Below, piece by piece: positions 8,242 through 16,342 of a stretch of 64,000 nt of DNA. A model generated the notes under the pieces. It saw nothing but the letters and a program-made list of their open reading frames with translations, was not told the origin of the DNA and did no database searches. Position numbers and translations under genes: made by a program. Numbering within the stretch: position 1 is the first letter of the stretch; each line of letters starts with the position of its first letter. The stretch is from 20CM-2-55-15 sp964633285 (GTDB lineage: Bacteria > Acidobacteriota > Terriglobia > 20CM-2-55-15), in assembly GCA_964633285.1 (NCBI GenBank), contig CAZWGA010000019.1:1-64000 (forward strand), written 5' to 3'.

Positions 8242-9096
8242 ATGCTGCGACAGAAGTGGGGATCGGTGGTCTGCCCGTCTTGCGGAACGCTGGTGGGCAT
8301 CAATGATGAGCGATGCCTGACGTGCGGACGATGGAATCCCGGACTCTGGGGGTTTGCGCCCTTGTTGAACAAATGGGGCCGCGACCTCGGGTTTACTCGA
8401 TTCGTCATGGGGACGTGCGGCATCCTTTACTTCCTGTGCATTGTTATCGATCCCAAGGGAGTCAGTACGGCGGGACTCTTCAGTTTTCTGTCCCCCAGCA
8501 TCAAAAGCCTTTTTCTTTTCGGCGCCAGCGGCCGCCTTCCGGTGCTTGGGTTCGGACGCTGGTGGACCGTGTTAAGCGCCGGCTGGCTTCATGCCGGCCT
8601 GCTTCACATCTTTTTCAACGTGATGTGGATCCGGCAACTCGCGCCCGCGACGTCGGAGTTCTACGGGCCAAGCCGGATGATCATCATCTATACGATCGCC
8701 GGTGTTGCGGGCTTCACGGCCAGCACTCTGATGAGCGGGTTAACGTTTCTGCCGCCGTTCCTGATCGGCGCTGGTTTCACGGTCGGAGCGTCAGCGCCGA
8801 TCTTTGGACTTCTGGGAGCTCTGATTTATTACGGACGCCGTACCGGAAGCAGCGCTGTCGGCGATCAGGCAAAATCCTGGGCCCTGACGATTTTTATTTT
8901 TGGATTCATTTTGAGCGGCGTCGATAACTGGGCGCATCTCGGCGGCCTCGCGGGAGGATATGCAACAGCTCGATTCCTCGACCCGCTTCGGCCGGAACGA
9001 TTGGATCACATGATCGCGGCGTTGGTGTGCCTTGCTCTGACCGGACTCGCCATTCTGGTCTCGATTGTGAAGGCTGTTCCGATAGTCACGTTCTGA
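8242..9096 (+). CDS. Rhomboid-family intramembrane serine protease with N-terminal zinc ribbon
   Basis: A 284-residue membrane protein. Residues 10-32 hold two CxxC knuckles (CPSCG and CLTCG), predicted to bind zinc on the cytoplasmic side. Six or seven membrane segments follow. The rhomboid dyad is visible: Ser in TVGASAPIFGLLG and His in NWAHLGGLAGGY, with HIFFNVMWI as the HxxxN oxyanion segment. The motif reads GASA rather than GASG, which still keeps Ser. The ATG at 8242 is chosen; a GTG at 8206 would start inside the palindrome. Substrate unknown. Confidence 0.88.
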   Translation: MLRQKWGSVVCPSCGTLVGINDERCLTCGRWNPGLWGFAPLLNKWGRDLGFTRFVMGTCGILYFLCIVIDPKGVSTAGLFSFLSPSIKSLFLFGASGRLPVLGFGRWWTVLSAGWLHAGLLHIFFNVMWIRQLAPATSEFYGPSRMIIIYTIAGVAGFTASTLMSGLTFLPPFLIGAGFTVGASAPIFGLLGALIYYGRRTGSSAVGDQAKSWALTIFIFGFILSGVDNWAHLGGLAGGYATARFLDPLRPERLDHMIAALVCLALTGLAILVSIVKAVPIVTF

Positions 9097-9109
9097 GACT
9101 GCCGCTGGC

Positions 9110-9397
9110 TTACGCAGTCTTTCGCCCCATGCCCACACCCGCGCTTGTCGTGTGAACCTGAGCTTGTTTCACAGTAATGGTCTGGTTTCGCAGTTTCTTT
9201 CCGTTGAGAATGGCAACAGCTTCCTGCAAGCGGGAATCGTCCTTCAACTCGACATAACCGAACGCGGGGGACACTCCAGCCACGAGATCGCGCACAATCC
9301 GAATGGAACGTGTGGCAATACCGCGGGACTCCACCCATTCCTGCAATTCACGATCGGTGCAGTTGTAGGGGATATTGACGAAAAACAACTTCGACAT
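9110..9397 (-). CDS. RRM-domain RNA-binding protein
   Basis: A 95-residue protein consisting of one RNA-recognition motif. RNP2 is KLFFVNIPYN at the N-terminus and RNP1 is PAFGYVEL near residue 45; a short Gly/Thr-rich tail follows. Bacterial single-RRM proteins of this type are often cold- or stress-induced and bind RNA non-specifically. The ATG at 9397 is used because RNP2 starts three residues later; longer in-frame extensions run through the neighbouring gene region. It lies 25 bp after the small zinc-ribbon gene on the same strand and is probably co-transcribed with it. Confidence 0.88.
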   Translation of the reverse strand: MSKLFFVNIPYNCTDRELQEWVESRGIATRSIRIVRDLVAGVSPAFGYVELKDDSRLQEAVAILNGKKLRNQTITVKQAQVHTTSAGVGMGRKTA

Positions 9398-9422
9398 GTT
9401 ACTTACCCTTTGTGTTGCAGAG

Positions 9423-9626
9423 TTAAGCGGCTTCCGCCCTTCTAGAGGTTTGTTTGCGGATTTTCCAGTGCTGAAACGGATACACATGGCCACACTGAGG
9501 ACATTGCCATGCCCCGCGCTGAGGATCAGCATCGCGGTCATGCGACATCTCCACAATCAAATGACAGTGCAGGCACATTGTCGGCTTGCTATAGACATAC
9601 AGAGGTTGAACGGTCGCTTTTCGCAC
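9423..9626 (-). CDS. Small zinc-ribbon protein
   Basis: A 67-residue protein with two cysteine knuckles, MCLHCHLIVEMSHD and WQCPQCGHVYPF, consistent with a single structural zinc site. It starts at a GTG (9626) with a good Shine-Dalgarno (GGGAGG, 8 nt upstream); the nearby ATG is out of frame. It sits directly upstream of the RRM gene and may act with it in RNA handling, but that is only inference from position. No family name recognised. Confidence 0.65.
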   Translation of the reverse strand: MRKATVQPLYVYSKPTMCLHCHLIVEMSHDRDADPQRGAWQCPQCGHVYPFQHWKIRKQTSRRAEAA

Positions 9627-9766
9627 GAATACATCCTCCCTTGTGGTTTCCGAATGTTAAGCAATTTCAGTTCCGAAGGTAAACGTGCCGATACCTCGCA
9701 AAACTCAGCATTTCTGTTGGACGAATCCGGTCCTGATCAGGTAGAAATTCCTGCGTGAGGTGAAAA

Positions 9767-10279
9767 ATGACCGATCTCGAGCTCCTTTCGCAAAGGCTGT
9801 TGAACCTCGAATCGAAGGTTCGCCGCATGAAACGGTTCGCGGGACTGTTGGTTCTCATGATTGTCGCGGGAGCATTGCTCGCGAAGCAGAATGGTGACGT
9901 ATTGCCGAACGGCGTTCTGATTCGGAGAACCGAAGGACAAACTATTCCGGCAAAAACCGTGGAGTCGGAAGTCCGCGCGCAGCACTTCATCCTCGTCGAT
10001 ACAAAAGGCAAGGAACGCGCCTCGCTGGTTGCGGATCAGGCCGGATCTGTGTTTCTTGTGCTTTTCGATGCGAAGGAAAAAAATCGCCTTCAATTATCGG
10101 TTGGAAACGAGGGCCCAAGCCTGACGCTGCACGATGCTTCAGGACAGGCGCGAGCAATTCTCGGCAGCACATCCGTCGTTGCCTCTCACGTGAACGACAA
10201 CGGCATCGCTGAAAGGTCGCCCGCGTCGTCGATTGTTTTGTTCGACCGATCCGGAAAATTCCTGTGGCGAACTCCGTAG
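9767..10279 (+). CDS. Single-pass membrane protein with beta-strand repeats, unknown function
   Basis: A 170-residue protein. Residues 1-22 form a short amphipathic helix, residues 24-40 a transmembrane anchor (FAGLLVLMIVAGALL), and the remainder is exported. The exported part carries about four repeats of the form FxLxDxxGxxRAxL (FILVDTKGKERASL, FLVLFDAKEKNRLQL, LTLHDASGQARAIL, IVLFDRSGKFLW), suggesting a beta-helix or beta-solenoid. Shine-Dalgarno GAGGTG precedes the ATG. Similar repeat proteins are common in environmental acidobacterial genomes, but no function is established that I can name. Confidence 0.75.
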   Translation: MTDLELLSQRLLNLESKVRRMKRFAGLLVLMIVAGALLAKQNGDVLPNGVLIRRTEGQTIPAKTVESEVRAQHFILVDTKGKERASLVADQAGSVFLVLFDAKEKNRLQLSVGNEGPSLTLHDASGQARAILGSTSVVASHVNDNGIAERSPASSIVLFDRSGKFLWRTP

Positions 10280-10307
10280 CGGGAAGGCAAGGACACGAAG
10301 GTCAAAA

Positions 10308-11990
10308 TCATCGAGTCAGATGGCGATACTTGATACGGTGCGGCTGATCCGCAGCAGTCCCCAGACGGGCGCGGCGATCGGCCTCGTAGTCCGAGTAATT
10401 GCCTTCGAACCATACGGCACGGCTTTCACCCTCGAACGCGAGAATGTGTGTCGCGATGCGATCCAGAAACCATCGGTCGTGACTGATTACCACAGCGCAT
10501 CCGGCAAAATTCTCAAGCGCCTCCTCGAGAGCCCGAAGCGTATTCACATCGAGATCGTTGGTCGGTTCATCAAGCAGAAGAACATTGGCGCCTTCCTTCA
10601 GCATCTTTGCAAGATGGACCCGATTTCTTTCGCCGCCGGACAGACTGCCTACTTTCTTTTGCTGATCGCTGCCTGAGAAATTGAACCTCGCAACGTACGC
10701 TCGTGAATTCACTTCGCGTGAACCGAGACGGACCGTATCCTGATCGTCCGAAATTTCCTGCCAGACGGTTTTATCCGCGTGAAGAATGTCCCGGCTCTGA
10801 TCGACGTACGCGAGTTTTGCAGTTTCGCCCAAACGGATGGAGCCCGCATCGGGCTTTTCCTGATTCGTTATCAAACGAAACAGGGTCGTCTTGCCGGCGC
10901 CGTTTGGCCCGATGACTCCGACGATTCCTGCAGGTGGCAATCGGAAATTTAAATCGTCGAAAAGGAGGCGCTCGCCATATGCCTTCTTCAAACCCGAAGC
11001 TTCAATAACAACCTGGCCAAGCCGCGGGCCGGGCGGAATGAAGATTTCGAGATCCTGCGCGTGTTTTTCGGTCTCCTGCGACAGCAGAGTTTCATATGAA
11101 TTCAGGCGCGCCTTACCTTTCGCATGCCGGCCCTTCGGCGACATTCGAATCCATTCCAGTTCACGCTGAAGGGTCTTCTGCCGTTCGCTTTCCGTTTTTT
11201 CTTCCTGCTGGAGACGGTTCTTTTTTTGCTCCAGCCAGGATGAGTAATTCCCTTCCCACGGAATTCCATGGCCGCGATCCAGTTCCAGAATCCATCCCGC
11301 AACATTGTCGAGGAAATAACGGTCGTGGGTTACCGCGATGACGGTGCCTTCGTAATGTTGAATGTGATGTTCGAGCCAGGCCACGGATTCGGCATCGAGA
11401 TGATTAGTCGGCTCATCGAGCAGGAGAATGTCGGGTTTCTGCAGCAACAGGCGGCAGAGCGCAACTCTGCGTTTTTCACCGCCTGAAAGAACATTGACCG
11501 AAGTTTCGGGAGGTGGGCAGCGAAGCGCGTCCATGGCCATCTCGAGCCGCGAATCGAGGTCCCATGCCTGAGTGGCGTCGAGCTTCTCCTGAACTTTTCC
11601 CTGTCGCTCGAGCAGTTCCGACATTTCGTCGTCCGGCATCGGCTCGCCGAATTTCGCGTTGATTTCGTCGAATTCGCGCAGCAGATCGACGATCGGCTGC
11701 ACGCCCTGCTCGACAATCTCTCGAACAGTCTTCGAGGGATCGAGTTGCGGCTCCTGTTCCAGGAATCCAATGGTGAAACCGGGCGCAACTGCCGTCTTGC
11801 CCTGAAATTCCGGATCGACACCGGCAAGAATCCGCAACAACGAGCTTTTCCCCGATCCATTCAGGCCGATGACGCCAATCTTTGCGCCGTAGAAATACGA
11901 AAGGTAAATGTCTTTAAGGACCGGTTTCTTATCGTAGAACTTGCTCACTCCAATCATGGAGTAAATGACTTTGTTCGGAACAGTGCTCAT
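10308..11990 (-). CDS. ettA: Energy-dependent translational throttle protein, ABC-F ATPase
   Basis: A 560-residue cytosolic protein with two ABC domains and no membrane part. First Walker A is GLNGSGKSSLL, signature LSGGEKRRVAL, Walker B LLLDEPTNHLDAES; second Walker A GPNGAGKTTLF, signature LSGGERNRVHL, Walker B LLLDEPTNDLD. The linker (residues 240-320, Lys/Arg/Glu-rich) is the P-site tRNA interaction motif of ABC-F proteins. Length and the N-terminal IYSMIGVSKFY match EttA, which binds the ribosomal E site and gates translation by ATP/ADP ratio. It is a single gene, convergent with the beta-repeat membrane protein gene. Confidence 0.95.
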   Translation of the reverse strand: MSTVPNKVIYSMIGVSKFYDKKPVLKDIYLSYFYGAKIGVIGLNGSGKSSLLRILAGVDPEFQGKTAVAPGFTIGFLEQEPQLDPSKTVREIVEQGVQPIVDLLREFDEINAKFGEPMPDDEMSELLERQGKVQEKLDATQAWDLDSRLEMAMDALRCPPPETSVNVLSGGEKRRVALCRLLLQKPDILLLDEPTNHLDAESVAWLEHHIQHYEGTVIAVTHDRYFLDNVAGWILELDRGHGIPWEGNYSSWLEQKKNRLQQEEKTESERQKTLQRELEWIRMSPKGRHAKGKARLNSYETLLSQETEKHAQDLEIFIPPGPRLGQVVIEASGLKKAYGERLLFDDLNFRLPPAGIVGVIGPNGAGKTTLFRLITNQEKPDAGSIRLGETAKLAYVDQSRDILHADKTVWQEISDDQDTVRLGSREVNSRAYVARFNFSGSDQQKKVGSLSGGERNRVHLAKMLKEGANVLLLDEPTNDLDVNTLRALEEALENFAGCAVVISHDRWFLDRIATHILAFEGESRAVWFEGNYSDYEADRRARLGTAADQPHRIKYRHLTR

Positions 11991-12008
11991 GTGGAGGGAA
12001 TTCTGGCG

Positions 12009-12449
12009 TTACCGGGATTTAAAACTCTCGAGCGCTTCCTCTTCGGACTGATGAACATCAAAGACCGTATACAGTTTCGTGAACTGCAGCAGGTCCGTTA
12101 CCTGCCGGCCGGGATTCGCCAGCTTCAGCTCGCCCCAGGGCCGGCGATCCTTGCTCTCACACTGTGGGCACGCGTCCCAGTTTCCATCATCGTCTTTGAA
12201 TACCGTCGCTCCACACTTTGCGCAAATCGTCTGAGTGACGGTTCCGAGGGCCATGATCAACTCGCCGAGGCCGCTGCTGTCGACGTAAGAAACATCCTTG
12301 AGATTCAGAAGAACCTTGTTGTGGCCTTTTGCGACTTCATCTCGAATGGTCTGACGCAGAGCTGAAAGCGCATCGCCGGCGGTGATCTTGCCGGCAAGAT
12401 CCACAATGAATACCGAATCCGCCCTTCTTGTGGTTAGTTTGAAATCCAT
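12009..12449 (-). CDS. STAS-domain anti-sigma-factor-antagonist-like protein with inserted zinc ribbon
   Basis: A 146-residue protein. The phospho-acceptor region is YVDSSGLGELIMAL, with the conserved Ser that partner-switching kinases phosphorylate. Right after this helix comes an insertion of about 35 residues with CAKCG and CPQCE, a zinc ribbon absent from ordinary SpoIIAA-type proteins. The STAS fold then resumes (GELKLANPG...LLQFTKLYTVFDV). The start at 12449 follows AGGAG by 6 nt; a TTG two codons upstream is an alternative. It is downstream of ettA's start on the same strand and upstream of nothing obvious; its partner kinase is not in the window. Confidence 0.82.
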   Translation of the reverse strand: MDFKLTTRRADSVFIVDLAGKITAGDALSALRQTIRDEVAKGHNKVLLNLKDVSYVDSSGLGELIMALGTVTQTICAKCGATVFKDDDGNWDACPQCESKDRRPWGELKLANPGRQVTDLLQFTKLYTVFDVHQSEEEALESFKSR

Positions 12450-12537
12450 AGCCAACTCCTAGGCCGCCATTCTAACGCCGATCTGTGCCCACGGCGCTCG
12501 CAACGATGGTAAAGCTATTTGTCAAACGCAACACTAG

Positions 12538-13539
12538 CTATCGCTTCTCCGGCACCCAATCGATAATCGCTTTGAGGATGGTATCCGGATCGATCCGTTC
12601 GGCCTCGCCTTCAAAGTTCAAAATAACGCGATGGCGTAATGCAGGCAGAATCACATGACGTATGTCTTCATAAGCGACTTCCGAACGGCCGCTCAAAAGC
12701 GCGCGTACTTTTCCTCCGACGATCAGGGCCTGCGCGCCACGAGGACTGGCGCCATAGCGCAGAAACTTCTTCGTTTGCTCATGCGCAAGCGCAGTTGTCG
12801 GTTGTGTTGCCATGACGATTCGAATCGCATAATCCTGAACGGCATCGGAGATAGGCACGGCCAGCGCAATTTCCCGCAATTGGAGAATCTTTTCCGCATC
12901 CCACACGCGTTCGACGGATGGTTCCTCCATGTATGTCGTGCGATCCAGGATTGTATGAATGTCGTCAACAGGCGGAAACTCCATTCGCAGCTTGATGAAG
13001 AATCGGTCGAGTTGTGCTTCCGGCAGCGGATATGTCGCTTCCAGCTCCAGCGGATTCAGCGTGGCCAGCACAACAAACGGCAACTCGAGTGGATAGGTTT
13101 GCTTTCCCACCGTTACAGTCTTTTCCTGCATCGCTTCGAGCAGCGCCGATTGCGTCTTGGGCGTCGCGCGATTGATTTCATCCGCCAGAATAATGTTCGC
13201 GAAAATCGGGCCCGGCTGAAAATCCAGGAATCGATCGCCTTGCTCGTTCTCCTGAACGACATTGGTGCCGACAATATCCGCAGGCATGAGATCAGGCGTA
13301 AATTGAATTCGCGAAGATCGCAGGTGCAGCGCATCGCTCAATGTTTGAACGAGCTTCGTTTTTCCGAGACCCGGCACTCCTTCAAGCAGGACATGCCCTT
13401 TGCCGAGAATAGTCATCAGAATGTCGTCGATGACATCGGCATAACCGACAATTACCTTCGATATTTCGTTGTGTACCCGGCGAAACTCCGCCTGAAACGA
13501 TTCCATCTGGCGGTCGATATCCGAAACAGTGTTAGCCAT
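12538..13539 (-). CDS. MoxR-family AAA+ ATPase
   Basis: A 333-residue AAA+ chaperone-like ATPase. Walker A is GVPGLGKTKL, Walker B ILADEINRATPKTQ, sensor 1 VLATLNPLE, followed by PEAQLDRFF and the C-terminal lid. MoxR proteins usually act with von Willebrand A or DUF58 proteins in maturation of metalloproteins or envelope complexes. Here no DUF58 or VWA gene lies next to it inside the window. The ATG at 13539 starts MANTVSD; the upstream open frame is antisense to the divergent phosphodiesterase gene and is rejected. Confidence 0.9.
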   Translation of the reverse strand: MANTVSDIDRQMESFQAEFRRVHNEISKVIVGYADVIDDILMTILGKGHVLLEGVPGLGKTKLVQTLSDALHLRSSRIQFTPDLMPADIVGTNVVQENEQGDRFLDFQPGPIFANIILADEINRATPKTQSALLEAMQEKTVTVGKQTYPLELPFVVLATLNPLELEATYPLPEAQLDRFFIKLRMEFPPVDDIHTILDRTTYMEEPSVERVWDAEKILQLREIALAVPISDAVQDYAIRIVMATQPTTALAHEQTKKFLRYGASPRGAQALIVGGKVRALLSGRSEVAYEDIRHVILPALRHRVILNFEGEAERIDPDTILKAIIDWVPEKR

Positions 13540-13585
13540 AACCGTTGAACTTATCCCAACGTTGTCCGGGGCGTAAACTGGAATC

Positions 13586-14263
13586 GTGCTGATTCTCGGA
13601 CATCGTGGAGCGCCTGGATATCCGCGGACCGGCGAAAACACTCTCGGTTCATTTGAAAAAGCGCTGCAGTGCGGCGCCGACGGCTTTGAATTTGACGTGC
13701 GGCGATGCGCCGATGGACACATTGTCGTGATCCACGACGACACCATCGACCGCACCACTAGCGGAAAAGGCCGCGTCGCCGACCTGACCTACGCCGAGCT
13801 TCGCCGGTTTGATGCGGGATTCGGGGAACCGGTTCCGCTACTCGACGACGTCCTCGATCGATTCGGCAATCGCTGCCTTCTCCATATCGAATTGAAAGAC
13901 CGCGGAGTCGCAGCGAATGTGCGGAGTCTGGTCCTGAAGCGCAAGCTTGAACGGCGCGTCATTGTTTCTTCATTTGAATGGCAGGAACTGGAACAACTGC
14001 CTCCGGCAATACCCATCGCACTGCTCACGTCAAAATCCACGGACCTGATCGCCGCAGCTCGCGAATTCCGTGCGGCAGCAGTGCATCCCGTCAAAGACAT
14101 CGTTACCCCGGAACTCGTCGATTCGGCGCACCGCGCCAATTTGCGCGTACACACATGGACGGTAAACGAACTCGAGGATGTTGCGCGATTTCGCGCCATG
14201 GGCGTCGACGGAATTTTCACAGATTGTCCGGAGCGGTGTTTGAAAGCCGGAGAGCCGGCTTAA
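13586..14263 (+). CDS. Glycerophosphodiester phosphodiesterase
   Basis: A 225-residue TIM-barrel hydrolase that cleaves glycerophosphodiesters to glycerol-3-phosphate and alcohol. The active-site HRG is ILGHRGAPGYPRTGENT, the metal ligands are FEFDVRRCADG, and the second catalytic His is VVIHDDTIDRTTSGKG. No signal peptide, so it is cytoplasmic (UgpQ-like). GTG start at 13586, 46 bp from the divergent moxR start. Its stop overlaps the stop of the convergent STAS gene by 4 bp (TTAA). Confidence 0.93.
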   Translation: MLILGHRGAPGYPRTGENTLGSFEKALQCGADGFEFDVRRCADGHIVVIHDDTIDRTTSGKGRVADLTYAELRRFDAGFGEPVPLLDDVLDRFGNRCLLHIELKDRGVAANVRSLVLKRKLERRVIVSSFEWQELEQLPPAIPIALLTSKSTDLIAAAREFRAAAVHPVKDIVTPELVDSAHRANLRVHTWTVNELEDVARFRAMGVDGIFTDCPERCLKAGEPA

Positions 14264-14610
14264 GCGGAAGCGCCCGTGGCTTTACTGACAGCGTCGGATT
14301 CGCTTTCAAGAATTTCAAAAACAGCATTCAGCCGGGTAATTTCAAAAAGGCGCTGAACCCGGGCGCCGGGATTGAGAATGGTCATATGCCCGTTCCGATT
14401 TCTAATGGACGTCCAGATCGAAATAAGCTGCCCCAGGCCGGAGCTGTCGATGTACTGAACACCGGCGAGGTTCAAGACGAAGAAACGCTTGCCATCATTC
14501 AACATTCCACTCATCAGGTCGCGCAAAGGTAAGTCGAGAATCCACAGCCTTCCGCTCAAATCCAGAACAATGACATCAGAGATATTTCGCTGCTTGATCG
14601 TAAGCGCCAT
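14260..14610 (-). CDS. STAS-domain anti-anti-sigma-like protein
   Basis: A 116-residue single-domain protein of the SpoIIAA/RsbV type. The acceptor Ser lies in YIDSSGLGQLIS, and the fold is complete from TIKQRNISDVIVLDL to FEILESESDAV. ATG at 14610 with GAGGAG eight bases upstream. It is the plain counterpart of the zinc-ribbon STAS protein 2 kb away; the two could belong to one partner-switching circuit, but no anti-sigma kinase or PP2C phosphatase is seen here. Confidence 0.88.
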   Translation of the reverse strand: MALTIKQRNISDVIVLDLSGRLWILDLPLRDLMSGMLNDGKRFFVLNLAGVQYIDSSGLGQLISIWTSIRNRNGHMTILNPGARVQRLFEITRLNAVFEILESESDAVSKATGASA

Positions 14611-14910
14611 AAAACTCCTCAAGTGGAACGCCGATTCTACAACATCGTCATAAAAAGACGGTAGAGTTCGTCAAGAAAGTTGACTGCAATCGGACAGGCC
14701 GTGGATGGCTGAAGCCCTTGTGGAGCGTGGGTTTCAGGGAAACATTCCATGTATTTTTCGCTGGGCGGGAGCGTCTATGTAGTGGTTTTAAATGGCGGGG
14801 GATTTGCACATTCCGCCGCCGGATAGCGATAGCGATCCCGTCACGGGCAGTTGGTGATGCGCAAGATGAGCGAACTCACTAAGGAGGTCCGGATGAAATA
14901 GGAGAATCCA
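14611..14910 (+). other. 300-bp upstream region with a short open frame ending in a second strong ribosome site
   Basis: Divergent spacer between the STAS gene and the secreted repeat protein. A short frame ATG 14857 to TAG 14901 (MRKMSELTKEVRMK) contains AAGGAGGT (14881-14888) followed six bases later by an in-frame ATG-AAA-TAG. The true gene start at 14911 has its own AGGAG at 14900-14904, overlapping that stop. This looks like a leader peptide or minigene arrangement. A separate 21-codon frame begins at 14792. No convincing promoter was found. Confidence 0.35.
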
Positions 14911-16341
14911 ATGTACGCAGGCCGATTCGCATCGGTGTGTTTTGTCCTTCTGGGTAGTGTTCTTATTGTTCCCGCCTTGAACGCCCGCCAGAGCTTGAAT
15001 CCAACGCAAACCGGTTATGTCCGATTAGTACCCGATCTCGGAACCAGCGCTCCTGCAGGAGTCGCCATCTTCGGACTACGGACGAACAGCGTCCTGATCA
15101 CGGAGGCGGGTGTCCCTTTTACAATTCCTGTCAGATCGGGAAGGATTTTTGCGGAGACCGGAGGTCCGGTAACGACCGGAATAGCCCTGGCAAATCCCAA
15201 CAACCAGGACGCGCTTGTCTCGTATTACCTCACGGACAACACGGGACAGAACTCCGGATCCAGTTCGTTCGTGATTCCCGCCAATCAACAGATTTCAGCA
15301 TTCCTGACAAATTTCCCGTTTTCTCTGGCCTCGCCGATGCTGGGTACACTGACTTTCAATGCGTCGATTCCGGTTGCAGCCGTGGGTCTGCGCAGTTTTG
15401 TAAACGAACGAAATGAGGTCTTGATGACCACAGTGCCTGTCTCGCCTGTTGGCGCGGCTGTCAACAGCGTCACCCTCCTCGTCCCCGGCACTGCTAACGC
15501 CGGCGCATTGAATACCGACGTCGTTCTGCTCAATCCTGGAGACAGTCCACTATCAGGAACAATCGTCTTTTACGGGCAGGGATCGAGAACCGGAAATGTC
15601 CAGCCGGCGAGAGTTGTGGCCAATGGCGTAACGAGTTCGACTTTCAGCTACAGCATCGCGCCACGGAGTTTCTTCCGATTGACGCCTCAGCCGGCCAGAA
15701 ATGGTTCTCCAATCGGATCCGCGCGTATTTCACCAGCGGCAAACAGTGAATCACCGTTCATCTTCGAGATTCTTTCTTACCACAACAATGGGATCACGGT
15801 TTCCACGTCGAGTCTGTCGGCGGCCCTGCCGGCGGTCGCCATGAAGACATACGTCGAATCATCGAGTGTGTTCGGTCAGGCTGGATCCGTGGGTTCGATG
15901 GTGACGATCTCGAATCCCGGCGGAACGCGCGCGACCGTACAAATGAATTTGATGAACCTGAACGGCACATCCACCGGACTCTCGACTTCCGCCGACATTC
16001 CGGCCGGAGGTCAAATCTCCAAATTGGTAACGGATCTTTTTCCTCAGCTTCCGTCCCCATTTCGGGGCGTGATGAGAATGACGGCAGTTACGCCGGTTAT
16101 CGCGGCCTCGACGCGTCAGCGATACAACGAGAGAACGGATCTCCTGATGACCAACACGCCGCCCTACGATGAAGCTTCCGCGCCGCTTTCGGAACTGGAA
16201 TTTCCCGAGTTTCTTTCAGGCGGTGGTTATTCCACGCAGTTCATTTTCGTGGCGACGGCGAGCGGGCAAAGAGGATCGTTGTATCTCGTGAATCAGAATG
16301 GAGCCGTGTTGTCCAGTAACAGCCTGAGGAGCACTCCCTGA
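14911..16341 (+). CDS. Secreted beta-rich repeat protein, unknown function
   Basis: A 476-residue exported protein with a signal peptide (residues 1-25, ending near ALNARQS). The mature part consists of about three or four divergent units of 90-110 residues. Each has a TGIALANPN-like strand, an IPANQQIS-type turn, a GTLTF-type strand and a VAAVGLRSFVNERNEVLMTTVPV-like end (compare VIAASTRQRYNERTDLLMTNTP near residue 400). It is Ser/Thr/Asn-rich without cysteines in the mature part and resembles surface or extracellular beta-sandwich proteins. No catalytic motif seen. Its stop is 1 bp from the end of the convergent efp gene. Confidence 0.75.
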   Translation: MYAGRFASVCFVLLGSVLIVPALNARQSLNPTQTGYVRLVPDLGTSAPAGVAIFGLRTNSVLITEAGVPFTIPVRSGRIFAETGGPVTTGIALANPNNQDALVSYYLTDNTGQNSGSSSFVIPANQQISAFLTNFPFSLASPMLGTLTFNASIPVAAVGLRSFVNERNEVLMTTVPVSPVGAAVNSVTLLVPGTANAGALNTDVVLLNPGDSPLSGTIVFYGQGSRTGNVQPARVVANGVTSSTFSYSIAPRSFFRLTPQPARNGSPIGSARISPAANSESPFIFEILSYHNNGITVSTSSLSAALPAVAMKTYVESSSVFGQAGSVGSMVTISNPGGTRATVQMNLMNLNGTSTGLSTSADIPAGGQISKLVTDLFPQLPSPFRGVMRMTAVTPVIAASTRQRYNERTDLLMTNTPPYDEASAPLSELEFPEFLSGGGYSTQFIFVATASGQRGSLYLVNQNGAVLSSNSLRSTP

Positions 16342-16342
16342 A

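Noticed and set aside
13540..13758. N-terminal extension of MoxR (73 extra codons)
   Set aside because: It runs through the divergent phosphodiesterase coding region; the family starts at the shorter ATG.
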